A DNA stretch of 64,000 bases from Chryseobacterium panacisoli (GTDB lineage: Bacteria; Bacteroidota; Bacteroidia; Flavobacteriales; Weeksellaceae). Under the pieces are notes generated by a model, which did no database searches, had not been told where the DNA came from, and was given only the letters and a program-made list of their open reading frames with translations. The translations under genes and the position numbers were made by a program. The stretch lies in NCBI RefSeq assembly GCF_008274625.1, contig NZ_VTRU01000001.1, positions 1,984,001 through 2,048,000 of the forward strand, given 5' to 3'. Positions 17,701 to 27,400 of this stretch are shown here, one piece after another. Numbering within the stretch: position 1 is the stretch's first letter; every line of letters begins with the position of its first letter.

Positions 17701-18212
17701 TTATCAAATACGAATTTAATCTGCATCCCTCCAAAGCTCGCCATATATAAATCCTGCTCTGTATCTATATCATCGAAAGAAGCATCCTGGAAAAACTGCA
17801 TGGCAGCTGTAGTATTAGCGCCTAAATCTCCAATATTAGTCGGAATATTTATATTGGACTGATTGTCTTCATCAGGAAGATCTCTTATCACTCTGGTAAT
17901 TACTCCTCCGGAAACAAGATTCCAGCCGAGTCCTGTAGAACCGTTCATATCGTCTACTTTGAGTCCATTGGAAAAATAATTGAGCCTGATCGGAATATTA
18001 ATATTCTCAGTATCAAACGACGTAACAGGGATATCTACATTAGCATTCCCTGTAAAAAGGCTTACCGGAAGATTTCCAAAAGCGCCAAGTTTATAGGACT
18101 CCGCAGAGGGCGGAATAATATTAGGAAGGGTTGATTGTTTGCTTCCCGTAGTTTGTGCTATTGCTGTAGTTAAGGACAGGCAAAAAAACAAACTGGTTAT
18201 ATTTCTTTTCAT
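14787..18212 (-). CDS. Secreted RHS/YD-repeat protein, partner of the toxin protein
   Basis: This 1141-aa protein has a signal peptide (MKRNITSLFFCLSLTTAIAQ), then NIPIRLNYFSNGLKV and GSTGLGWNLVSGGVITRVI, the N-terminal SpvB/RHS-type opening. Beta-rich repeats run to a C-terminal YD part (TKYTYDPLVGVTTITPPSGI, LYVYDSAKRLKQIQV). It has no RHS core or toxin tip. It ends 5 nt before the next RHS gene, so the two halves of the shell appear to be made as separate proteins, a common Bacteroidota layout. It follows the T9SS-type protein gene by 9 nt in one operon. Confidence 0.85.
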   Translation of the reverse strand: MKRNITSLFFCLSLTTAIAQTTGSKQSTLPNIIPPSAESYKLGAFGNLPVSLFTGNANVDIPVTSFDTENINIPIRLNYFSNGLKVDDMNGSTGLGWNLVSGGVITRVIRDLPDEDNQSNINIPTNIGDLGANTTAAMQFFQDASFDDIDTEQDLYMASFGGMQIKFVFDKKGIPVIYSQKDVVIEGTSGGNSFTITVDNGTKYYFTDKETTSNRTAGAGHSLISISTTAWYLTKIEDVTSGEMVFIENVDGGYTATMSQSQTLSYTSPNAGPMTSSCGNPAFIRYPQVSELISHNQTVTGKQIKRIYSNNPSYGEIIFDYLQSGGSGDYKRLQKVTKKVNGNIINDVTLNYNLTANNRLFLTSVVDSVLNTTYGFQYNLPDVFPQRLSFSRDSWGYYNGMIDNTNLVPSIPEVSMWSSYNGAAQQVSPQNTAIGILQKIIYPTKGSTEFVYENHTAIEKNVMLSPSERTGTQIKATADDTNGHVENTVPFTPLRTEDITLGGSAQFNSSCDPAEQVTGKHRAIVSLLKANGQAVPLYFKTSTGIVTSAGNSVTFPTNNGAGLFAHVQKDEPLTLKLWTLFVCTRSTASASYTTKEAVYGDKEGPIGGLRIAKITDATENGMATTRKFVYRDLNEQNTEAVVLRTPAFQEQLLFTRTCSTNNPNLPSGSVPTGVERFPYTMVTSSNINQLFATHPNVFYKTVQEIVEGKSNIIHQYSTSSDDFGKVIYGDNIRNSVWTNFGWNNGREIFTKYLDAGNNMVRTVEMNYEEDNSRKYQVDGFSIRKNYDNPVTKNETKLCTAEDVVKTISYTYCTASHSHKYNAVDGYKNCQASGAQNTTQTYNDVCFGKPVGLITYEDKLDNLDIVQYKNISHFEYLKSQKTIDYLNGNAMKTETQYFYNNPKHTQITSQKTIFPDLSTTEKTYQYAYEKGNQLMIDKNMVSISLEAKTQQTVDNITKVTSREETSYPTALPHAITGNLVLPLSEYSYDTLNPAISSKDITYEKYDENGNILQYREKDGTPVSIVWGYNKTKPIAKIVGATYNQVEGLITNIVAKSNEDAADPTKEAELLSALDAFQPVGMITKYTYDPLVGVTTITPPSGIRELYVYDSAKRLKQIQVRERDNAGTYSFKVVKEFKYNYKQ

Positions 18213-18221
18213 TATTGTGTT

Positions 18222-19763
18222 CTATTTCTTAATTAATTTGGCATTCGCTGTTTTACCAGTATCAGTTTTTATAGTCACTACATAAGCCCCTTGTACCAGA
18301 GCCTGCGTATTAATTTTAGTTACTTTGTTCTTGGTTTTTACGCTTTGCAGCTGTCTTCCACTCATATCATATAAGAGAATATCAGCCTCCTTGAATGAGC
18401 TTCCTATTTCTATATAAGCATAGTCAGATACTGGATTGGGATAGATTTTGATGTCATATTTTTCAATGAGCTGATCAATCTGCTTGTCTCCCAGCTTTAC
18501 AATCTTCCAGTTTTCTTTACCTAATTCTGTGGCACTGGTTCCTGCAAGAATAATTGAGCCATCTCTGTTCAGTTTTAAATCAGAAAGCCTTTCTTCCTTC
18601 TTTCTGGATTCTCCGGTGATATATTTTCTCCATGATTCGTTCCCTAACTGATCAATATAAAGCAGCCAAAAAGTCTCATCATCAGTCTGTATTCTTCCTT
18701 CAGCCTGAGTGTAACCTCCTAATAGAATTCCTTTAGAAGATTTGTCATCTGCGGAATGAATTGCGCTCATTCCCATCAGGACATCACGATTACCGAAGTT
18801 GTAAGACTTTTGCCACTGTTCATCACCTTTTTCATTTAAAGAAATAAGCCATAAGTCTGTTCCTTCTTTAATACCTGCCGTTTTATTTCCTGATCGTTCC
18901 GATCTGGACTCCCCACCGATCATTAAACCGTCGGAAGTTAAAGCAAGGGTTCTTATGTGGTCATCACCTTTCCCCCCAAAGTTCTTTTCCCATTCTACTT
19001 TCGAGTTTTTATCAAGTTTTATCACCCAAAAATCTCCTTCTCCATAGTTTTCCGTCTTTTTTGAACCACCGGCACCACTTCTGGAATAAATTCCGAGTAG
19101 TGCGCCACCGTCAGGTGTTGGAATCATTTTTTCCACTTCATCTAATCCAGGGCCACCTAAAACAAGTTGGGATAATTCTTTTCCGTCTTTGTCAAGTCGG
19201 GTGATCAAAACATCTTTGGAACCGTAACTTTTCGCAGCGTTTTGTACATTTCCGGCAACAAAGAATCCTAAATCTGTAGTTTGAATGACTGACCTTGCTT
19301 CTTCGTCTGAAGAGCTTCCTAATGTTTTTTGCCATAACTCATCACCAAATTCACCCAAACGGATGAGCCAGATGTCTGAACCACCTTTACTCTCATCCTT
19401 TTTATCAAGCCCCTTCCCAGAGAATGTGGTACCTGAAATTAAAAATCCGCCATCCTGTGTGGTAACAGTAGCAGAGAGATAATCATGATTTTGTCCTGAG
19501 AAGTATTTTTCCCAAACCTCTTCCCCTTGCTGGTTAAGTTTTACCAGGTGGAAATCATAACCATTGTTCTGTTTACTGGTTTGTTGTAATTTATCGCTCT
19601 GAATTGAGCTTCCCGTGATCAGATACTGCTGATCGATTGTTGTGGTGACCTGGCTTAAAAAATCCTGTGTAGAGGATTTGATGTCTTTCTGCCATACCAC
19701 TTCCTGAGCAGAGATACCCAGGACTGTGTATAAAGTGAATACACAGAGATAATTTTTTTTCAT
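18222..19763 (-). CDS. T9SS type A sorting-domain protein with repeated beta-strand motifs
   Basis: This 513-aa secreted protein has a signal peptide (1-19, ending ISAQ). The body repeats a unit of about 50-60 residues with patterns such as DGGFLISGTTFSG, SDIWLIRLGEFGDELWQKTLG and DLWLISLNEKGDEQWQKSY, suggesting a beta-propeller. The last 80 residues form a type IX secretion sorting domain (YPNPVSDYAYIEIG, LYDMSGRQLQSV, QGAYVVTIKTDTGKT, KLIKK). It is the first gene of the operon with both RHS genes, so it may be exported with them or anchor them at the surface. That link is inferred. Confidence 0.85.
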   Translation of the reverse strand: MKKNYLCVFTLYTVLGISAQEVVWQKDIKSSTQDFLSQVTTTIDQQYLITGSSIQSDKLQQTSKQNNGYDFHLVKLNQQGEEVWEKYFSGQNHDYLSATVTTQDGGFLISGTTFSGKGLDKKDESKGGSDIWLIRLGEFGDELWQKTLGSSSDEEARSVIQTTDLGFFVAGNVQNAAKSYGSKDVLITRLDKDGKELSQLVLGGPGLDEVEKMIPTPDGGALLGIYSRSGAGGSKKTENYGEGDFWVIKLDKNSKVEWEKNFGGKGDDHIRTLALTSDGLMIGGESRSERSGNKTAGIKEGTDLWLISLNEKGDEQWQKSYNFGNRDVLMGMSAIHSADDKSSKGILLGGYTQAEGRIQTDDETFWLLYIDQLGNESWRKYITGESRKKEERLSDLKLNRDGSIILAGTSATELGKENWKIVKLGDKQIDQLIEKYDIKIYPNPVSDYAYIEIGSSFKEADILLYDMSGRQLQSVKTKNKVTKINTQALVQGAYVVTIKTDTGKTANAKLIKK

Positions 19764-20481
19764 AGGCTTGTGCTATATTTGAGGGGATAAAAGTATTATT
19801 AATAATTTATACACATACTCCGTAAAAACCCCATATTTACATTCATTTTTGTAACATATGTATTACCAATTAATGTTATATCGAACTACAAAAATAAAAG
19901 CTCACTACGACAGAACTTGTCGTTTTTTATTTATTGAGTATAATATTTAAATAGCACTGAATTATTAAACTTGTACACTTATTTACAAAAAGAAATCCTA
20001 AAATAAAAGTGCCGTAGATTAAAGTCACAGTAATAAAAAAATAAAGTTTAGTTTAACAATAAAGCTTCTCAACAGCTCCCAAAACCAACAACTTTACAAA
20101 CGAAAATCTATCAAAATACTGAACAAAAAAGTCTCACAGAGCGAAGCAGCAACTTTGTTAGGACGTAAGGACTTTCAAAGTTGCGAATGAGCTCCTAACT
20201 TTTCCACATAGTTGTCGAAATCGCACGCATTTAACAGACAATAAATCCATTCTTAAAATAGAATTTTAGGAAGAAAAAACTATGCTAAAATTTAAGTTGG
20301 CTGTATCAGTATGCAGATACTAACTACCAACAGACAAAAATTGTAATTCCATTTATTAATATATCCATCAATAAAAGGTTGATAATTTAGCTTTCATTGA
20401 TAATCAAAGCCAAATAGTTCCTTGTAAAGTCCTTGTAGAAGCATACCTCACTTTCAGAATTAATTTTCTGAAAAATGAAAT
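19764..20481. other. Intergenic region with complex inverted repeats
   Basis: There are 718 bases without a gene between the divergent T9SS and nucleotidyltransferase genes. At 20149-20184 a 9-bp perfect stem (GCAACTTTG/CAAAGTTGC) surrounds an 18-nt loop. An alternative stem pairs GTTAGGA (20157-20163) with TCCTAAC (20193-20199). There is no coding signal. It may be a dispersed repeat or a structured RNA. The rest is AT-rich without recognisable signals. Confidence 0.4.
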
Positions 20482-21162
20482 ATGCTACATAAAGAAACTG
20501 TCAGTACCGAAATGTGGGAACTTCTTCAGAAACTGATGAAAGAGGAAAGACTAAAGGATTTTACCTTGGTAGGTGGCACCGCACTCAGTCTAATGCTTGG
20601 TCATCGTTTAAGTATTGATATTGATCTGTTTACAACCAAACCGTTTAATGAGAAGTCTATCCTAAACTATCTCTCGAATAACTATCCTGTTGAAGTTAAA
20701 AATACTTTTGAAAATACCTTACTTTTGAAAATATCTGAAATCAAGGTCGATATCCTTGCCCATCAGTATCAATGGCAATTGCCTACAATAATAACAAAAG
20801 AAGACATTAGGTTGGCATCCCTTGAGGATATAGGCGCTATGAAACTTCACGCTATATTTCAAGATGGAAGCAGAATAAAAGATTTCGTTGATATGCATTT
20901 TCTACTGGAACACAATTCCCTTAAGACTTATCTTGATTTTTATCAAAAAAAGTACGGAGGAAATCCCTCACTTGCTGCCTTAAGTTTACTACATCATGAC
21001 AGTATTGATAGGAATGTACAAGTCAAGATGATAAAAGGTAAAGATATAACCTGGCAAAAGATAGAAGAGAGATTAAAAAAATCAGTACATAACCCATTAC
21101 TGAAATTTACTGAAATCAAAGAGCAAAATAATAAACAAAAGGTACGTAGATTCAAGCGCTAA
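20482..21162 (+). CDS. AbiEii/AbiGii-family nucleotidyltransferase toxin
   Basis: This 226-aa protein has the nucleotidyltransferase signature FTLVGGTALSLMLGHRLSID followed by IDLF (residues about 27-50), then LLLKISEIKVDILAHQ with the third acidic residue, and SLEDIGAMKLHAIFQDGSR. This is the AbiEii/COG2253 type, the toxin half of type IV-like toxin-antitoxin and abortive-infection pairs that modify tRNA ends or similar targets. The small gene 37 nt downstream is its likely partner. It sits next to the CRISPR locus in a defence cluster. The toxin activity is inferred from family. Confidence 0.85.
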   Translation: MLHKETVSTEMWELLQKLMKEERLKDFTLVGGTALSLMLGHRLSIDIDLFTTKPFNEKSILNYLSNNYPVEVKNTFENTLLLKISEIKVDILAHQYQWQLPTIITKEDIRLASLEDIGAMKLHAIFQDGSRIKDFVDMHFLLEHNSLKTYLDFYQKKYGGNPSLAALSLLHHDSIDRNVQVKMIKGKDITWQKIEERLKKSVHNPLLKFTEIKEQNNKQKVRRFKR

Positions 21163-21199
21163 ACTTTCATATATCACTATTATTCAGTAAATTTATACT

Positions 21200-21517
21200 A
21201 TGAAAAAAGGAAATAAAAAAAGACCATGCTTTGATATCGATCCTTCATTTTTTTGGGATTTTGATTTAGATGCGATGGATTTAGATAAAGCCTATAAATC
21301 AATTATTGCCCGTATTGTTGAACGTGGTAATCAAAACGACATTGATAGAATTGTAGAATTTTATACTTACGAAAAAGTATTCAAAGCAATTCGTGACGAA
21401 ATCCATTTCCTGCCAAATTATGCAATTGATAAAGCTATAGAGTTTTTCCCCGAACTTAAAAAAGAAGAGATGCACTGCTATATTAATCGTAAGGATAAAC
21501 CATATCATTGGATATAG
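21200..21517 (+). CDS. DUF6922-like small protein, probable antitoxin partner
   Basis: This 105-aa protein contains PSFFWDFDLDAMDLDKAYKS, ARIVERGNQNDIDRIVEFY and a C-terminal AIEFFPELKKEEMHCYINR, the layout of DUF6922 proteins, which are commonly found next to AbiEii-like nucleotidyltransferases. It follows the toxin gene by 37 nt on the same strand. Here the toxin comes first and the antitoxin second, the reverse of many such pairs. It is followed by about 200 bases of non-coding DNA before the CRISPR array. Confidence 0.7.
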   Translation: MKKGNKKRPCFDIDPSFFWDFDLDAMDLDKAYKSIIARIVERGNQNDIDRIVEFYTYEKVFKAIRDEIHFLPNYAIDKAIEFFPELKKEEMHCYINRKDKPYHWI

Positions 21518-21715
21518 CTAAGAAAATAGTTATTTGAGCTATAACTAGAAACCAATTATATTTTTGAGAAAACAATTTCTCGTATTAAAAATTGAAAGGT
21601 GCTACATTGGAAATAACAATGGCAATAGTAATGGGTGAACGATTATGAATTGCAAAAATTACTATTTTTCCGATCAGCTACAACAGCCTAAAAATCTTTC
21701 ACGAGACATTGCATA

Positions 21716-23148
21716 GTTGTGAGTTGCTTTCAAAAATTATTGCCTTCGTGATTAGTCACAGTAGTTGGTTCGGGATTATGGTGATAAGGAGGGTTGTGAA
21801 CTGCTTTCAAAAATCATTATCTTCGTGATTAGTCACAGCGCACAGCGGATTAAATTCATAGCATCATCAGTTGTGAATTGCTTAAAAAAATTATTACCTT
21901 CATGATTAGTCACAGCGGCTAAACAAATTTTAAATCAAGCGAAATGGTTGTAAATTGCTTTCAAAAATTATTATCTTCGTGATTAGTCACAGCAGGTCAC
22001 GGGTTCAAGTCCCGTAGTTGGCTGTTGTGAATTGCTTTCAAAAATTATTATCTTCGTGATTAGTCACAGCAATACATCAACAAAGCAACTTTAACAACCA
22101 GTTGTGAATTGCTTTCAAAAATTATTATCTTCGTGATTAGTCACAGCATAAACGTGAGAGAGAGGTTCAGTTTACCAGTTGTGAATTGCTTTCAAAAATT
22201 ATTATCTTCGTGATTAGTCACAGCTCTAAAGATGTTGTAGTATCTTTTGCTTTTGTTGTGAATTGCTTTCAAAAATTATTATCTTCGTGATTAGTCACAG
22301 CATCTTTATATTGAGGAATATGATGAAGTAGGTTGTGAATTGCTTTCAAAAATTATTATCTTCGTGATTAGTCACAGCGTAATTGGCAAATTCTTCATTC
22401 GTTAAACCGTTGTGAATTGCTTTCAAAAATTATTATCTTCGTGATTAGTCACAGCGGAGAACCAATTAATCCAGATTTACTATTAGTTGTGAATTGCTTT
22501 CAAAAATTATTATCTTCGTGATTAGTCACAGCACGTTCACAAAAAAAGTAGAAAGTAAAGCTGTTGTGAATTGCTTTCAAAAATTATTATCTTCGTGATT
22601 AGTCACAGCTCAGATCAGTACTTCCCCGGATGTTCTTTCGTTGTGAATTGCTTTCAAAAATTATTATCTTCGTGATTAGTCACAGCGTGCATTAGCAAAA
22701 GATGCTTCTGATTTCGGTTGTGAATTGCTTTCAAAAATTATTATCTTCGTGATTAGTCACAGCTCTGCATGTTTTTCTAAAACCCCAAGCTGTGTTGTGA
22801 ATTGCTTTCAAAAATTATTATCTTCGTGATTAGTCACAGCCTCCCGGAGAAAACGGATCCGATGTTCAATGTTGTGAATTGCTTTCAAAAATTATTATCT
22901 TCGTGATTAGTCACAGCCAGTACGAGAAAGGCAAGGAGGAACAAGATGTTGTGAATTGCTTTCAAAAATTATTATCTTCGTGATTAGTCACAGCAAGTAA
23001 CGCCAATAGATTATATCTCTCTTTGTTGTGAATTGCTTTCAAAAATTATTATCTTCGTGATTAGTCACAGCATCAAATAAATGCACAAAGTGGAGAAATT
23101 CGTTGTGAATTGCTTTCAAAAATTATTATCTTCGTGATTAGTCACAGC
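21716..23148 (+). CRISPR. Type II-C CRISPR array, 19 repeats and 18 spacers
   Basis: The repeat is 47 nt, beginning GTTGTGAATTGCTTTC and ending GATTAGTCACAGC, and every spacer is exactly 30 nt, giving a strict 77-nt period. The orientation with GTTGTG first fits crRNAs made on the plus strand, because the repeat start is complementary to the tracrRNA anti-repeat at 28859-28883. Repeats 1-4 (from 21716, 21793, 21870 and 21947) carry substitutions, whereas repeats 5-19 are identical. Degenerate repeats mark the old end, so new spacers probably enter at the cas2-proximal right end. Each intact repeat also holds a plausible promoter (GTTG, 21 nt, TATCTTCG). Spacer 4 is tRNA-derived. Confidence 0.98.
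21994..22023 (+). other. CRISPR spacer 4 identical in form to a tRNA 3' end (probably tRNA-Thr)
   Basis: The 30-nt spacer begins AGGTC (variable loop), then a T-arm stem ACGGG/CCCGT around the canonical loop TTCAAGT, then acceptor AGTTGGC and discriminator T. The layout matches the 3' half of tRNA-Thr(UGU) genes such as E. coli thrU. No complete tRNA is present here, so this is a captured fragment and not a gene. Confidence 0.85.
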
Positions 23149-23155
23149 CTCAAAA

Positions 23156-23184
23156 AATAATCTACTGAAAACCAGTAGATTATT
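23156..23184. terminator. Bidirectional terminator between CRISPR array and cas2
   Basis: AATAATCTACTG and CAGTAGATTATT form a perfect 12-bp stem with loop AAAAC. T-tracts follow in both directions. It separates plus-strand array transcription from the minus-strand cas operon. Confidence 0.85.
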
Positions 23185-23205
23185 TTTATATTTAGAATTT
23201 AAAAT

Positions 23206-24434
<1,229 letters not shown>

Positions 24435-24436
24435 AA

Positions 24437-27400
24437 TTATATCTTTGAAATGTTACCTAAACGGTCGACTTTAAGTTTTACACAGTTTTCCTTTATCATA
24501 ATGGGCTTGCTGTTTTTATCAAGCATACAACTACCATCATAGAAATTCTGCATTCTCTCGCTTTTACTATTTGTACCGTTTTCATTTTTTATTATTTCTG
24601 TCGCACTTGCGTAAGGAATAAAATGCCCCTCACCTCCTGTACAACTAACAAATTTGTATATCCTTTTAACTTGTTCGTCAGAAAGGCTTTCAAAATCGTT
24701 ATTTGTCATATTATCCCGCTCATCATCAGATAGAATATAAACCAAATCATTCGGGCATAAATAGAAATCATTTGTACTTGTTAAATCAACCACAGGTAAA
24801 CCGTGCTTTTGCCTTTCAATCACCTCATTCAAAGGAATAGTTTCATAGCTTCTCTTGCCGTTTTCATCTTCGTACAATGCAAAAAACAAATTGGTTCCTT
24901 TTGCGGCTTCTACGTATTTATCTTTTTTATTTCCGGCTTGTCCTATCTGAAATTTACTACCCAGTTCAAAAACCCTTACTTTATTGATGGGTTGATGAGG
25001 TTTGCCATCATTGTACTTCTCAATACTTTTATTCAAATCTTCAATTCCTTCGGGTGAAAAAGCCAATTCAGGGTTTCCATCTTTAAGCATTAAATAATTT
25101 TTGAGAATTTTTTGAATCCCTGTATCAGTAATGGAGGCAATTGATTTTAAATCGAATGAAGCATCAAGGCTTTTCCTCGTCGCTGTTAAAATTTTTCCTT
25201 TTGGAACTTTTACCCAAGGTAAATCTACTTTACCGGAAACCGTATCTTTATGCATTGGTTTTCTAATAGCCCAATTTATTCCCTTTTGCTCTACTCTAGT
25301 CTTATTTCTTGCACCATCCTTCTCTACATATTTTTCGTAATAATTCGTTGCTTTATTAATAACCCTAAGGTTTTGCTTAAAACTTACAATAACCGTGTCC
25401 AAATTATGCTTAACATCTACAGTAAAATTTTCCCAAGGTTTTAAAAATTGTTTTGGCACTTCTCTTTCGATTTTCTCCCCTGTTTGCACATGGAGATAAA
25501 CAACTCTTTCAAACTTCATTAATTTCTTTTTCAAATCGTAGCGTTTGGTTTCCGATTTTGCCGATTGATTATTTAATAAATTTACGTGGTCCTTTGTAGC
25601 ACAAGCAATTACCAAAGCGTCTAAAGCATGATGACGATGGTCGATTCTTTTTTTAGAAAAACCTTTGGAATATTCAATTGGAACGGTCGGCAAAAACTTT
25701 TGAAAATTTTCGTTCCAGGCGGTAAAATCTGTCGAATTGGTCAGCTGATTCATTCTTTTAAAACGGGGTAAAATCAAGTCATTCCAAACATCATTTAACC
25801 CCCAGTCTTTTTTCAATTGGGTAGTAATTTTTCCATTTCCGGGAACAATGTTTTTAGAATTTACTCCTTCATCCGAACCATCTTCTAAGCGAACAATATT
25901 AGAAAGTATACCGGAAATATATTTACTGATATAACGAGTATCATTGATCTGACGTTCAATCATTTTTTCAGGAATATCTTCTAAGAGAAGCTTATTTCTT
26001 TTACTTCGGTTATTGGCGTAGTGCTTCTTGACAAAATCTTCATATTCATCAATATCAAAAACCTTTACGCTTTTCCCGAAACCAAGTTCAATAATAGTTC
26101 CTCCAAACTGCTTAATAAATCCAAGTCCGATATAATTATCCTTCAATTTGTTAACCGCCGATTCACAAATAATTTTATTACTAAAACTGTCATCAAAGTA
26201 TCGGCTTTGTGGAATAATGTGTTCAATTTCATATTCTGGTGTAAACAATTTATTTAATGGAATAATTTGCCCAGTATAAGGCGATTTGTATTTCTGTTCC
26301 AGCCAAAGTTTATACCGTTTTAAATCTGAAGGAGAAGGTTGCGCCGTTTTGCTTATTTTTAAATATTCATCTTCAATTTCAATGCCTGAATTTAAAACGC
26401 CGTCCTCATAAATTTTCAGAATTTCTTGTTGCTGGGGCGAAAACGGACGAACATTTTCTACAGCATGATCATTCATCATTTCTGTTAATAGAGCTTTAAT
26501 GCGGAGATTCGTATTTTCGTTTTCAGTAATCTGGTTTGTGAGTTTCTTTCTATCGTCAGCTGGAAGTTTCATTTCCCTTCCCAACTCTATATGAATTTCA
26601 TTGAAGAAATCTTTTGCTCCTTTTCCATATTTTAGCCAAATATCTTTTACAACACGTAAAGTTTCTGTAATGACCTGCTCTACAATTGGATTGCGAAGCA
26701 AGTGGTGTTTAAAATCTTTCAAAAATTCTTCCAAGTCATCAGCTGAATTCCATTTCCCTGTTATTGATGCTTCCGAATGTCTTCCATATACAATATATTG
26801 GGCCAGCCACAATTGTAAACCCTGGAAATCATCTTCACTCCTAAGATGGACCGCCTTTTCTCTTACCCTATCTTTTATATTTTCATCATATTCTCCATTA
26901 ATGATTTTCTGAATCCTGTCTTTTGAAAACTTATCAATATTGGCATAATCCCAATACTTACCCAATCGCATTAAAGGCAACAATTTCTTAATTGCTTTTT
27001 CCGAAAAGGAACCATATTCTCTTTTAAATGGTGGAAATTTTCTGAAAGCCTCGAAAAAAGAACTTTTGTCAAGTTGATGTTTTAACGCAAAGGATTTTAA
27101 GGCTTTTTCGTATTCAATTTTATCATTGACAGAATATATAATATGCCAAATCTTTTGTTCGATTTCCCTCGTCAGAAAATCCCCGGAAATATTTTCTACT
27201 TTCTGCAATCGGGTTGAAATCATCGTCTTTGTTTCGTTGCAGGGGTATTTTTTATCCTCTACAAAATTCCAGCGATGTGTTTTCTCATTGAGCTTAAAAT
27301 GTTTCAATAAAGTTTTTTGATCAACTTCTTTTCTGTTGTTTAAAAACTCAAACAGATTTTCGACATCTTGGGTAGTGGTTAAAAATTCTTTGATAACGTT

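Noticed and set aside
21994..22023. A tRNA gene within the CRISPR array
   Set aside because: Only the T-arm and acceptor strand are present and the segment is exactly one spacer long.
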